Source of the DNA: Streptomyces albidochromogenes
Lineage (GTDB): Bacteria > Actinomycetota > Actinomycetes > Streptomycetales > Streptomycetaceae
Direction: 5' to 3'
Assembly (NCBI RefSeq): GCF_005981925.1
Contig: NZ_VBVX01000015.1
Location: forward strand, 1 to 42,812
DNA: 42,812 nt
Positions 24,920 to 32,810 of this stretch are shown piece by piece. The notes under the pieces are model-generated. The model was not told the DNA's origin, made no database searches, and was given only the letters and a program-made list of their open reading frames with translations. The translations under genes and the position numbers were made by a program. Each line of letters opens with the position of its first letter. Position 1 is the first letter of the stretch.

Positions 24920-26107
24920 TCACACGGCTTCGGCCTCCCGCGCCGCGGGGGCGGTGTGACGGGGCCTCAGGACGCCGGCCGTGCAGGCGGCGACGACGCA
25001 GAAGGCCACGGGCAGGAAGAACGTGAGGTTGAGCGGGACGAGGTGGGTGAGGGGTCCGATGACGGCGGGTCCGGCGAGCATGCCGAGGTAGCCGAGGCCG
25101 GCGACCCGGGAAACGTTGGCCCCGGCGGCGTCCGGGTCGGCGTGTCCGGCGGCGCTGAAGAGCTGCGGAACGCAACCCGAGAGACCGGCTCCGAACAGGG
25201 TCCAGCCGAACAGCGCCAGCGGGATCCAGGGGGAGAGCGCGGCCGTGGTGAGGCCGAGAGCGGCCAGGGACGCGCCGTACCGGACGATCGCGACCGGACC
25301 CGTGCGCGCGGCCACCCGGTCGGCGAGCAGACGCCCGACGGTCATGGCGGTGGCGAAGGCGCCGTACGCGAGGGCGGCGGTGGCGGCCGGTGCGTCCAGG
25401 ACGTCTTCGAGGTGGAGCACGCTCCAGTCGTTGGCCACCCCTTCGCAGAGCATGAGCATCAGCGCGAGCGCGGCCAGGAGCCAGATGCGCCGGGGCGCCC
25501 CGTGACCGGTCCGCGCGGCGGCGGCGGGGTCGTCGGTGGTGCGCGGCGGCTCGGCCCGCAGCAGCGCCGGGGCGGCCGCCACGGCGACGACGAGGCCGAG
25601 GAGCGCCACCACGCCGAGGGTCGCGGCCGGGCTCAGGCCCCAGCTCAGCGTGCGGGCGCCGACGAGTGCGGCGAGCACGCCGCCGATGGAGAACGTGGCG
25701 TGGAAGGCGGACATGACGGGCCGTCCGTAACCGCGCTCCACCTGTACGGCATGGGCGTTCATCGCGACGTCGAGGCAGCCGTTGCCGAAGCCGAGGGCCA
25801 GCAGCGCGGCGCCGAGCGTCCAGGTGCTGTTGGCCAGGCCGGGCAGCACCAGGGCCGCGCTGCACAGCGCCGCGCCCATCGGCACGACGGTACGGGCGCC
25901 GGCCCGGTCGGTGAGCGGCCCGGCGAGCCGCATGCCCGCGAAGGCCCCCGCACCGAGCAGCAGCAGGAGCCAGCCGAGCACGGCATGGCTCGTCCCGGCC
26001 CGGTGCTCGACGGAGGGGATGTGGACGATCCACATCCCCATGAGGAAGCCGTTCAGGGCGAAGTACGCGAAGGTGGCCGACCGGCCGGCCCGCAGTGATC
26101 TTTCCAT
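24920..26107 (-). CDS. major facilitator superfamily transporter
   Basis: 395 aa from ATG 26107; an open start seven codons further (MFVMFVG) would lie inside the repeat region and is less likely. Twelve hydrophobic segments are predicted. MFS signatures include GPLTDRAGARTVVPMG between TM2 and TM3 and the second-half TVGRLLADRVAARTG. It resembles the YbjJ/FucP-like actinobacterial group of sugar or drug transporters (NGFLMGMWIVHIP start). Divergent from a DeoR regulator, which usually responds to a sugar phosphate, so a carbohydrate substrate is a reasonable guess. Confidence 0.9.
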   Translation of the reverse strand: MERSLRAGRSATFAYFALNGFLMGMWIVHIPSVEHRAGTSHAVLGWLLLLLGAGAFAGMRLAGPLTDRAGARTVVPMGAALCSAALVLPGLANSTWTLGAALLALGFGNGCLDVAMNAHAVQVERGYGRPVMSAFHATFSIGGVLAALVGARTLSWGLSPAATLGVVALLGLVVAVAAAPALLRAEPPRTTDDPAAAARTGHGAPRRIWLLAALALMLMLCEGVANDWSVLHLEDVLDAPAATAALAYGAFATAMTVGRLLADRVAARTGPVAIVRYGASLAALGLTTAALSPWIPLALFGWTLFGAGLSGCVPQLFSAAGHADPDAAGANVSRVAGLGYLGMLAGPAVIGPLTHLVPLNLTFFLPVAFCVVAACTAGVLRPRHTAPAAREAEAV

Positions 26108-26112
26108 GCCTA

Positions 26113-26173
26113 CGAACATAACGAACACTTCTCATGTTCGGAAGATTGCACTTCGCACGCCGTTAGTGTTCAC
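26113..26173. promoter_or_regulatory. repeated TGTTCG/CGAACA operator sites, MFS/DeoR promoter region
   Basis: Four related half-sites lie within 61 bp: CGAACAT (26113-26119), CGAACAC (26122-26128), ATGTTCG (26134-26140) and GTGTTCA (26166-26172). The first pairs perfectly with the third, and the second pairs with the fourth except at the last base. This is a plausible DeoR operator cluster covering both divergent promoters. Confidence 0.6.
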
Positions 26174-26181
26174 TTGCGCGC

Positions 26182-26940
26182 ATGGGAAGCACAGACCGCT
26201 GGCGGCAGATCACCGACGCCGTACGCGAGGCGGGCCGCATGGGCGTCGCGGAACTGGCAGCACTCACCGGCGCCTCGGAGATGACCGTCCGCCGCGACCT
26301 GGAGGTCCTGGCCGAACAGGGCGTTCTGGAGCGCTACCGGGGCGGAGCGAGAAGCCTGCTGCTCCAGGGCGATGAGCCGCCGTTCGCCCTGCGCGCGCAG
26401 GAGGGGCATGAAACCAAGCGGCGGCTCGCCGCCGAGGTCGCCGCCCTGATCGCCGACGGCGAGTCCGTCGTCGTCGACAGCGGCACCACCTGCCTGGAAG
26501 TGGCCCGCGCCCTGGAACACCGCCGCCTGACCGTGATGCCGCTGTCCCTTCACGCCGTGAACACGCTGAGCGCGGCAGCGGGCCTGACGCTGCTCGTGCC
26601 CGGCGGACGGCCGCGCCCGGGCGAGCTGGCGCTGACCGGCCCGCTGACCGCGGCCTCGCTGGCCGCAGTGCGCTTCGACACCGCTGTGATCGGCTGCTGC
26701 GGGCTCACCCCCGCCGACGGCCTGACGGCGTACGACCTCGAAGACGCCGCCGTCAAACGCGCCGCGATCGCCTCGGCCCGCCGCGTCGTCGCCGTCGCGG
26801 AGTCCGCCAAGCTGTCCCGTACCGCCCTCGCTTTCGTCGCGCCCGCCTCCGCGCTGCACGTCGTCGTCACCGACGACGGCGCGTCCGAGGAGGAGACCGC
26901 GGCGCTGGTCGCGGCGGGTGTCACCGTACGCGCGGTCTGA
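26182..26940 (+). CDS. DeoR/GlpR-family transcriptional regulator
   Basis: 252 aa from ATG 26182. The DeoR helix-turn-helix is at 6-60 (RWRQITDAVREAGRMGVAELAALTGASEMTVRRDLEVLAEQGVLERYRGGA) and the sugar-phosphate-binding DeoRC domain at about 75-235 (KRRLAAEVAALIADGESVVVDSGTTCLEVARAL). Length is normal. No ribosome-binding site is visible before the ATG, so the transcript may be leaderless. It most likely represses the divergent transporter and itself. Confidence 0.93.
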   Translation: MGSTDRWRQITDAVREAGRMGVAELAALTGASEMTVRRDLEVLAEQGVLERYRGGARSLLLQGDEPPFALRAQEGHETKRRLAAEVAALIADGESVVVDSGTTCLEVARALEHRRLTVMPLSLHAVNTLSAAAGLTLLVPGGRPRPGELALTGPLTAASLAAVRFDTAVIGCCGLTPADGLTAYDLEDAAVKRAAIASARRVVAVAESAKLSRTALAFVAPASALHVVVTDDGASEEETAALVAAGVTVRAV

Positions 26941-27044
26941 GCGCGTCGCCGGGGGTCCCTCGCCGCGCCGAGCATCGTCGGCCGGACGGGCCTAACGTGG
27001 AAGGACGGTGGCAACCTCCTCTTCTTGGGAAGGAACGACCGGCC

Positions 27045-27479
27045 ATGACCGAGACCGGACAGAATCTCAGCGGGAAGCACGGCGACCCCGGCGGCCGCGG
27101 ACGAACCACCATCTCCGACAGCGTGGTCGAGAAGATCGTCGGAATGGCGGCCCGGGACGTGTCGGGCGTCCACGCCATGGGCAGCGGGATCTCCCGGGCC
27201 TTCGGGGCGGCACGCGAGCGCGTGCCCGGCGCCGCGAAGTCCGTTTCGCGGGGTGTCAGTGTCGAAGTGGGCGAGAAGCAGACGGCGGTCGACCTGGAGA
27301 TCGTCGTCGACTACGGCGTCTCGATCACGGAGGTCGCGGGCTCCGTGCGCGAGAGCGTGATCTCGGCCGTCGAGTGGATGACAGGGCTCGAAGTCGTCGA
27401 GGTCAACGTCACGGTCAGCGACGTGAAGCTGCCGGACGAAGAGGACGAGGAGCCGGAGGAGCTGCCACGGCTCCGTTAG
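27045..27479 (+). CDS. Asp23/Gls24-family protein
   Basis: 144 aa from ATG 27045, with AAGGAA about ten bases upstream. The core (about 20-128) has the family blocks TTISDSVVEKIVGMAARDVSGVHAMG and VDLEIVVDYGVSITEVAGSVRESVISAVEWMTGLEVVEVNVTVSDV. The tail is strongly acidic (DEEDEEPEE). Family members are alkaline-shock/envelope-stress-associated small proteins. In Streptomyces they occur in several copies, often with small membrane proteins; none is adjacent here. A hairpin directly at the stop codon suggests a single-gene transcript. Confidence 0.93.
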   Translation: MTETGQNLSGKHGDPGGRGRTTISDSVVEKIVGMAARDVSGVHAMGSGISRAFGAARERVPGAAKSVSRGVSVEVGEKQTAVDLEIVVDYGVSITEVAGSVRESVISAVEWMTGLEVVEVNVTVSDVKLPDEEDEEPEELPRLR

Positions 27480-27500
27480 TCCGGCCCTCGCGGGCCGGAC
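27479..27500. terminator. hairpin terminator
   Basis: A perfect 9-bp stem (GTCCGGCCC, GGGCCGGAC) with loop TCGC overlaps the last base of the Asp23-family stop codon. Confidence 0.75.
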
Positions 27501-27559
27501 CCGGGGCGGAAGGCCGATGACGGACCAATCCGCCCGGTGACCGGCTGCGAATAGGGGAC

Positions 27560-29134
27560 GTGAGGATCTCCCGTACGACCCTGGTCCGCGGCGGGCTCGC
27601 CGCCCTGTCCGGCCTGCTCTCCGGTTACGCCGCGCTGGCGGTGGCCGAACTCGTGTCGGCCGCCGTCCGGCCCGAGGCCGGGCCCGTGACCGCCGTGGGC
27701 GGCGCGGCCGTCGACCGCACCCCCGCGCCCGTCAAGGACTGGGCGATCCGCACTTTCGGCGAGAACGACAAGCTCGTCCTGCAAGTGGGCATCGTGGCGA
27801 CGCTCGCCGCCCTGGCGCTCGCCCTGGGCGTACTGGCCCTGCGCCACCGGCGCGCCGGTGCGGCCGGTGTGCTGGTCTTCGGCGCGGTGGGCGCCGCCGC
27901 GGCGGTGAGCCGCCCGGACGCGACCGGCCCGGCGGACGGGCTGCCGTCGCTGGCCGGCGCGGTGGCCGGGGCGATCGTCCTGTACGTGCTGATCGGCATG
28001 CTGGACCGGCCGCGCCCCCGGGCCGCCGAGGGCCGGGAAAGCGGCTGGGACCGGCGCGGGTTCCTGATCGCGGCGACGGCGGCGGGGGTCGCCGCGACCG
28101 GCACGGGCGCTCTCGGCCGGACCCTCGGCAGCCGGCGCGGCCGCAGCGCGGTCGCCTCGCGCGCCGCGGTGCGGCTGCCCCGGCCGGCCTCTCCCGCGGC
28201 CCCGATTCCGCCCGGCGCCCGGTTGCGCGTCCCGGGCATCAGTGCCTTCACCACGCCGAGCGAGACGTTCTACCGGGTCGACACCGCCCTGGTGGTGCCC
28301 AGGGTCGACGCCGGCGCGTGGCGCATGCGCATCCACGGCAAGGGCGTGAGGCGACCGCTGACCGTCACCTTCCAGGACCTGCTGGGCCGGGAGCTGATCG
28401 AGCGGGACATCACGCTGACGTGCGTATCCAACGAGGTCGGCGGCCCGTACGTGGGCAACGCGCGCTGGATCGGCGTACCGCTGGCGGAGCTCCTGAGGGA
28501 GGCCGGTGTGCGGCCGCCGTCACGCGGCGGCCCCGCCGACCAGCTGGTGGCCCGCTCGGTGGACGGCATGACGCTCGGCACACCGGTCGAGGACGTGATG
28601 GACGGCCGCGACGCGATGCTCGCCGTCGGCATGAACGGCGAACCGCTCACCTTCGTGCACGGATTCCCCGTCCGCATGCTCGTCCCGGGGCTGTACGGCT
28701 ATGTCTCCGCGTGCAAGTGGATCGAGGACATCGAGCTGACGACGTTCGCCGACTACGACCCGTACTGGGTGAAGCGGAAGTGGGCGCGCAGGGCCCCGGT
28801 CAAGACGCAGTCCCGTATCGACACGCCCAAGCCCTTCGCCCGGCCCAAGGCCGGCACCGTCATGGTCGCCGGCGTCGCGTGGGCCCAGCACCGGGGCATC
28901 GAACGCGTCGAGGTCCGCGTCGACGACGGGCCGTGGCGGCCGGCGGACCTCGCCGACCAGGACACCGTCGACACCTGGCGGCAGTGGTCGTTCCCCTGGA
29001 AGGCCACGCCCGGCGGCCACACCCTCACGGTGCGCGCCACCGACCGTACGGGAACCGTCCAGACCGGGAAGCGGACGCACACCGCTCCCGACGGGGCGAG
29101 CGGACGGCACTCGGTGGTGGTCACCGTGGACTGA
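27560..29134 (+). CDS. membrane-anchored molybdopterin-dependent oxidoreductase (sulfite oxidase-like)
   Basis: 524 aa from GTG 27560, with GGGGA upstream. The first ~190 residues hold about five hydrophobic segments (8-33, 73-95, 101-118, 132-150, 167-187). Immediately before the fifth is a twin-arginine motif, SGWDRRGFLIAA. The rest is a sulfite oxidase/YedY-type Moco domain with the molybdenum-ligating Cys288 in DITLTCVSNEVGG, then GFPVRMLVPGLYGY and YWVKRKWARR, and a C-terminal Ig-like domain (about 430-524, GIERVEVRVDDGPW). The Moco domain should lie outside the membrane. This five-TM layout is the one proposed for dual Sec/Tat insertion. Substrate unknown. Confidence 0.9.
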   Translation: MRISRTTLVRGGLAALSGLLSGYAALAVAELVSAAVRPEAGPVTAVGGAAVDRTPAPVKDWAIRTFGENDKLVLQVGIVATLAALALALGVLALRHRRAGAAGVLVFGAVGAAAAVSRPDATGPADGLPSLAGAVAGAIVLYVLIGMLDRPRPRAAEGRESGWDRRGFLIAATAAGVAATGTGALGRTLGSRRGRSAVASRAAVRLPRPASPAAPIPPGARLRVPGISAFTTPSETFYRVDTALVVPRVDAGAWRMRIHGKGVRRPLTVTFQDLLGRELIERDITLTCVSNEVGGPYVGNARWIGVPLAELLREAGVRPPSRGGPADQLVARSVDGMTLGTPVEDVMDGRDAMLAVGMNGEPLTFVHGFPVRMLVPGLYGYVSACKWIEDIELTTFADYDPYWVKRKWARRAPVKTQSRIDTPKPFARPKAGTVMVAGVAWAQHRGIERVEVRVDDGPWRPADLADQDTVDTWRQWSFPWKATPGGHTLTVRATDRTGTVQTGKRTHTAPDGASGRHSVVVTVD

Positions 29135-29184
29135 CGGCCCCCGACCCTGTGGAGAGACCTGCGCCCGGAATGCGGTGACGAGTG

Positions 29185-29622
29185 ATGAGTACGAGAGCCG
29201 TCGTGTCCCTCGCGCCCGGCTGCGCCGCCGGGGCGCGGGAGGCGGTCCGCCGGCATCTGACGTGGTGGCGCCTGGAGGACCTCGGCGACGACGCCACGCT
29301 CATCGTGAGCGAGCTGCTGTCGAACGCCGTCCGCCACGGGCGGCCGCCGTGGCGGGTCCGCATGTGGCTCAAGGGCGGGGAGAGCGGGCGCCGTGGGGTC
29401 CGGCTCGAAGTGCACGACGGGGGGACGGGCGTGGACATCGAGCGGATACGCGCCCGCTGGCGTCACCCTTCGGGGGCCCTGCTGGGCGGCGGGCGTGGCC
29501 TGTTCATCGTCGACACACTCGCCCGCGCGTGGGGCAACGAGCGGTCCGGTCACGGGCACACGGTCTGGGCGGAACTGGAGTCCTCGCACACGGCGGCGGA
29601 GCCGGGCCCGGACGGAGCATGA
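29185..29622 (+). CDS. HATPase_c-domain protein (RsbW/anti-sigma-like)
   Basis: 145 aa from ATG 29185 (GTG directly upstream at 29182). The GHKL ATPase boxes are present: N box LIVSELLSNAVRHG, G1 box VHDGGTGVD, and G2 GGGRGLFIVDTLA. The short, stand-alone form matches Streptomyces RsbW/SpoIIAB-like serine kinases that may bind sigma factors or antagonists. The phosphatase at 15333 belongs to the complementary partner-switching class, but nothing shows they act together. Ends at a very strong convergent terminator. Confidence 0.9.
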   Translation: MSTRAVVSLAPGCAAGAREAVRRHLTWWRLEDLGDDATLIVSELLSNAVRHGRPPWRVRMWLKGGESGRRGVRLEVHDGGTGVDIERIRARWRHPSGALLGGGRGLFIVDTLARAWGNERSGHGHTVWAELESSHTAAEPGPDGA

Positions 29623-29689
29623 CGTGCGCGGGCGCCGTCGCCCACCCGCACGGGCGTGGACGCGGACTGCGGACACCGGGCCCGCGGAC

Positions 29690-29728
29690 GCACCGGACGC
29701 CGGGGAGCGGGCCCCCGGCGTCCGGTGC
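29690..29728. terminator. very strong bidirectional terminator
   Basis: A 16-bp perfect stem (GCACCGGACGCCGGGG 29690-29705 against CCCCGGCGTCCGGTGC 29713-29728) with a seven-base loop lies between the convergent HATPase and secreted-protein genes. Confidence 0.88.
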
Positions 29729-29753
29729 GCGGTGCCTGCCGTCGGGGAAGGCG

Positions 29754-30038
29754 CTAGCCCATCTCGGGAACCAGACCGGTGAGGGGCGCCGCCAGGCCGG
29801 TGACCTGCTGGAGCTCGCCGAGCTTGTGCAGCTGGCCGAGCCCCTTGAGCTGATTGGTCACGGTGGGCACCTCACTTCGGCGGTCGACCGGGACGGCGCT
29901 CGAACCGAGCTTGTCGAGCTCGTCGGGAACGGACAGCAGGTAGCCGGAGGAGTCGGCGGCACTCGCGGTCGGCGCCGCGAGGGCTGAGACGCCGGCGGCG
30001 AGGGCCGCGACGGCGAGGACACGCTTAGTTTTGATCAT
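29754..30038 (-). CDS. small secreted protein, 94 aa
   Basis: ATG at 30038. Residues 1-28 are a Sec signal peptide (MIKTKRVLAVAALAAGVSALAAP, then TASAA cleavage). The mature ~66-residue part has no cysteine and a leucine-patterned helix (VTNQLKGLGQLHKLGELQQVTGLAAPLTGL). It resembles a group of short secreted Streptomyces proteins of unknown function with the same signal sequence and the repeated GLxxLxxLxQ pattern. It has no LAXTG/LPXTG sorting signal, so it is not an obvious substrate of the neighbouring sortase. Confidence 0.8.
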   Translation of the reverse strand: MIKTKRVLAVAALAAGVSALAAPTASAADSSGYLLSVPDELDKLGSSAVPVDRRSEVPTVTNQLKGLGQLHKLGELQQVTGLAAPLTGLVPEMG

Positions 30039-30152
30039 GACTTGAGCAACGGCCGGACCGCCCGCGCGGACACGGCCGCACGGCGCCCGTCACCCGCAAG
30101 CCACATCGCGTGCGCCGGTGTTCGACCGCGACCGCGTAGGGGCGGCGGGGCG

Positions 30153-30881
30153 CTACTCGCTCGGCGCGGCCCGGGTCGAGACCAGCACGCCGACCTTGTC
30201 GATGCGGTGCTCGGGGTTGCCCTTGGCGTCGCGCCAGAAGTTCCCGGCCGCGTCGTCCTCGGGTGTCGCGCAGGTGGAGAGCGTGATCATCGCCTTGGTG
30301 GGCTTCTCCCCCGGCGATCCCGGAACGGCGGCCCGCTGTTCGGCCAGCGACCGCTCCGAGCGGAACGACGTCCGGCGGGTCTCGGTGATCTCGTACTCGT
30401 ACACCTTGCCGCCCGCGGTGACGAAGACGGAGTCGCCCTTGTCGACGGACGGAAGCGCCCGCAGGGGGCCGCCGGCGGAGAGGCGGTGCGCCGTGACGAG
30501 GTAGTTGCCCACCTCGCCGGGACCGACACCGCCCTCGTCGCCGTACGGGCTGGCAGCCACACCGCGGTCTTGGATCCGGGTGCCGGCCCAGTCGTCCGTC
30601 GTCCCTTCGTAGGGCACGACGCGCAGGTCCGTCACGCCGATCGACGGGATGGCCAGCAGCGCGGTCTGCTGCCGCGTACCGCTCTCGCGCACCGCCGGCT
30701 CGGCGGACGGTGAGGCGGACACGGGGCCCGCCGGGGCGGTGTCCGAGGCGGCCACCGAGACGGGAGCGGCCGCCGGCTTCGCGTCCGGTCCGGCGGCACC
30801 GGCGCCCGCGCAGCCCACCAGCGCGACGACGAGCGCGCCCGCGGGGGCGAGGGAGACGACACGGGGACTGATCATGGTCAT
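30153..30881 (-). CDS. class E-like sortase with possible lipobox
   Basis: 242 aa with ATG at 30881 (second in-frame ATG two codons later). The catalytic triad of sortases is visible: H132 in NYLVTAHRLSAGGP, C204 in ITLSTCATPEDD, and R226 in HRIDKVGVLV. The TLSTC and following segment fit actinobacterial class E/F-type enzymes that attach LAXTG-type proteins to peptidoglycan. Unusually, the signal region ends LVGC24AG, which could be a lipobox, followed by a ~45-residue Ala/Pro/Ser spacer. The protein may therefore be a lipoprotein rather than a TM-anchored enzyme. No sorting-signal substrate was seen in this window. Confidence 0.88.
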   Translation of the reverse strand: MTMISPRVVSLAPAGALVVALVGCAGAGAAGPDAKPAAAPVSVAASDTAPAGPVSASPSAEPAVRESGTRQQTALLAIPSIGVTDLRVVPYEGTTDDWAGTRIQDRGVAASPYGDEGGVGPGEVGNYLVTAHRLSAGGPLRALPSVDKGDSVFVTAGGKVYEYEITETRRTSFRSERSLAEQRAAVPGSPGEKPTKAMITLSTCATPEDDAAGNFWRDAKGNPEHRIDKVGVLVSTRAAPSE

Positions 30882-30986
30882 GTCCGGATCGGTGAGAGGC
30901 CGGGCGGCCCGCCGGGAGGACGGCGTGCCGCCTTTCTCAGCAGAACACGGCGGGCCTGCGCCGTGTTCCCGAATCCGGGCACGGGG

Positions 30987-31310
30987 TCAGGGACTGGTGA
31001 TCCAGCGCAGGACGGACCGGACCGTGGAGTCGTCGAGCCGGCTGAGGACGTCGATGGCCTCCAGATCGCCGGGGAGGGGCGCCACACCGGTCGTGGTCAG
31101 GGCCGCGTGCAGGTCCAGCCGGCGCCGGTCCGTGGCCGCCAGGGCGAAGGACGGCCGCCGCTCGGGCCGCGGGGCGAGCAGCGCGTAGTCGTCGTCGACC
31201 GGCGCCGCGCTCCGCGGGGCGAGGTCGTCGTCCACGCCGTGGAAGCGGTACGGGTCGAGCGCCCATCGGGGCGTCCTCGGGGAGAACGCGGGAATCGGTG
31301 TGCCGGTCAT
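30987..31310 (-). CDS. hypothetical protein, 107 aa
   Basis: ATG at 31310. Soluble; N-terminal half is proline-rich with acidic patches (FHGVDDDLAPRSAAPVDDDYALLAPRPE), C-terminal half is helical with DLHAALTTTGVAPLPGDLEAIDVLSRLDDSTVRSVLRWI. The second half looks like a small helical repeat or lyase-like peptide found in short Streptomyces proteins, but I cannot name a family. Upstream of it are 161 bp without recognised genes. Confidence 0.65.
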   Translation of the reverse strand: MTGTPIPAFSPRTPRWALDPYRFHGVDDDLAPRSAAPVDDDYALLAPRPERRPSFALAATDRRRLDLHAALTTTGVAPLPGDLEAIDVLSRLDDSTVRSVLRWITSP

Positions 31311-31471
31311 CAGGGCCTCCAGGGGTCGGGTCGTCACTGACTCACAGGAGTCCTGAGGGCGAGGTCCAGTTGCACGCCGGGCCGGCAACCACCCGAACGC
31401 CCCCAACAACATCTCGTCACACCACAGGGAAATCGGGCGGGCGGCCGGACGGGGAGTGCGGGCGGGCGGCG

Positions 31472-32329
31472 TCAGTACAGGACGGACGGCAGGTACGCCC
31501 CGGCGGGTTCGCTGTAGAGCCCCGTGGTCATCAGGCTCATCAGCTGCTGCACCTTGAGCCCGTTGCGCAGACACCACCGCAGCAGCAGGCTGTTGGACGC
31601 CGGGACGAGGATGCCCGGCCCGCCGAAGGCCGGCGCGCCCGCGATGAGCGCCCTGATGTCCTCGGTGCTCTCGCCCACCGCGTGCGCGAAGAAGGAGAGG
31701 TCGGTGGCGTAACCCGTGATCCGCCCGCCGTGCTCGCTCACCCGGGCGGTGCCCGCCCTCAGCGCGTCGGCCAGTTCGCCGGCGCGGTCGGTGCCGTGCA
31801 CCCTGCGGCACACCGCGTTGCAGGCGGCGAGGTCGGCGTCGGTCGCGGGCCGCACCTCGTACCCGTCCACCGTCCCGCCGATCGGCGGTCCCTGCACGCA
31901 GGCCACCGTCTCGCGGAACTCGAACCCGAGGCCGGCGTAGAGGGCGAACGACCGCGAGTGGTACCCGCTCTGCAGCAGGCGGACGCCGGGCGCCCGCCGC
32001 TCGGCCGCCCGGCGCATGACGTCGTCCATGAGCCGCCGCCCCACACCGCCGTTCTGCACGACGGGGTCCACGGTGATCGGTCCGACGCCGACGACGGGCG
32101 ACCGCTCGTCCAGGAAGTTGCTGCCGACGAGCCGGCCGTCGAGCTCGGCGACGACGCAGTAGAAGCCGGGGTGGTCCAGGAGCGTGGCGAACATGCCGGC
32201 GGCGACCTCCGCCCCCGGAACGTCGGAGGCGAAACCGTGTTCCAGGGCGATGCCGGAGAAGGCGGCGTAACAGATCCGGCCGCACTCGGCGGCGTCCTCC
32301 GGCCTTCCGGTGCGCAGTACGAGCTCCAC
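31472..32329 (-). CDS. two-domain GNAT-family N-acetyltransferase
   Basis: 285 aa from GTG 32329, selected because AGAGGA lies just upstream; an open frame reaches further but has no ribosome-binding site. The N-terminal GNAT domain holds motif A VGPITVDPVVQNGGVGRRLMDDVMRRA and motif B-like YAGLGFEFRE. The second half (about 155-285) is a degenerate GNAT repeat ending LLLRWCLRNGLKVQQLMSLMTTGLY. This is the pattern of GNAT proteins with an additional C-terminal domain. Substrate unknown. Confidence 0.88.
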   Translation of the reverse strand: MELVLRTGRPEDAAECGRICYAAFSGIALEHGFASDVPGAEVAAGMFATLLDHPGFYCVVAELDGRLVGSNFLDERSPVVGVGPITVDPVVQNGGVGRRLMDDVMRRAAERRAPGVRLLQSGYHSRSFALYAGLGFEFRETVACVQGPPIGGTVDGYEVRPATDADLAACNAVCRRVHGTDRAGELADALRAGTARVSEHGGRITGYATDLSFFAHAVGESTEDIRALIAGAPAFGGPGILVPASNSLLLRWCLRNGLKVQQLMSLMTTGLYSEPAGAYLPSVLY

Positions 32330-32459
32330 GATCCGTTCCTCTCCGGTGCCGGTCCCGCCTCGTCGTCGGGGCGTCGGGCCGTCCGGGCGAGGTGTCCGCC
32401 GGGGCCCCGCCTCCATCAAAAGCGCGGGCCGCGCACGCGGCAACCGGCGGCAGGTCCCG

Positions 32460-32702
32460 CTAGGCCGGGCGCACCTGGACGGCGACCGCCGGGTTCTGGT
32501 GACCGCCGCTGGCGAGCATCCGTACCTCCTCGCGGTCGCTTATCTCGGCCAGGACGATGCCGGTGTCGTCCGCGTACACCGGGTGGCCGCCGGGCCCGCT
32601 GCGGTCCGTGCGGTGCACCTGCACGACGTCCGCCGCGTCCGGTACGGCCGCCGGTTCGCCCGGACGTACGAAGACCAGTTCGTAACGATCAGACCTGCCC
32701 AT
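32460..32702 (-). CDS. DUF6296-family small protein, 80 aa
   Basis: ATG at 32702 with GAGGAGG optimally placed upstream. A compact beta-rich soluble protein (RYELVFVRPGEPAAVPDAADVV, then GGHPVYADDTGIVLAEISDREEVRMLASGG). I recall this pattern as the Streptomyces DUF6296 family, of unknown function. It lies between convergent/tandem minus-strand genes with its own ribosome-binding site and is likely independently transcribed. Confidence 0.8.
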   Translation of the reverse strand: MGRSDRYELVFVRPGEPAAVPDAADVVQVHRTDRSGPGGHPVYADDTGIVLAEISDREEVRMLASGGHQNPAVAVQVRPA

Positions 32703-32810
32703 GTCGCCTCCTCGAGGAGAAGCCGTTGCGCCGCGCCCCTGAGTCCATGCGTCCATACTCCCGCACTACCGGTTCCGGGGCCGCCGGGTCGCCCGCCGGC
32801 CCCCTCGGTT

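Noticed and set aside
15333..29622. Partner-switching module of phosphatase and HATPase
   Set aside because: The two genes are 12 kb apart with no antagonist or sigma-factor gene between them; nothing in the sequence links them.
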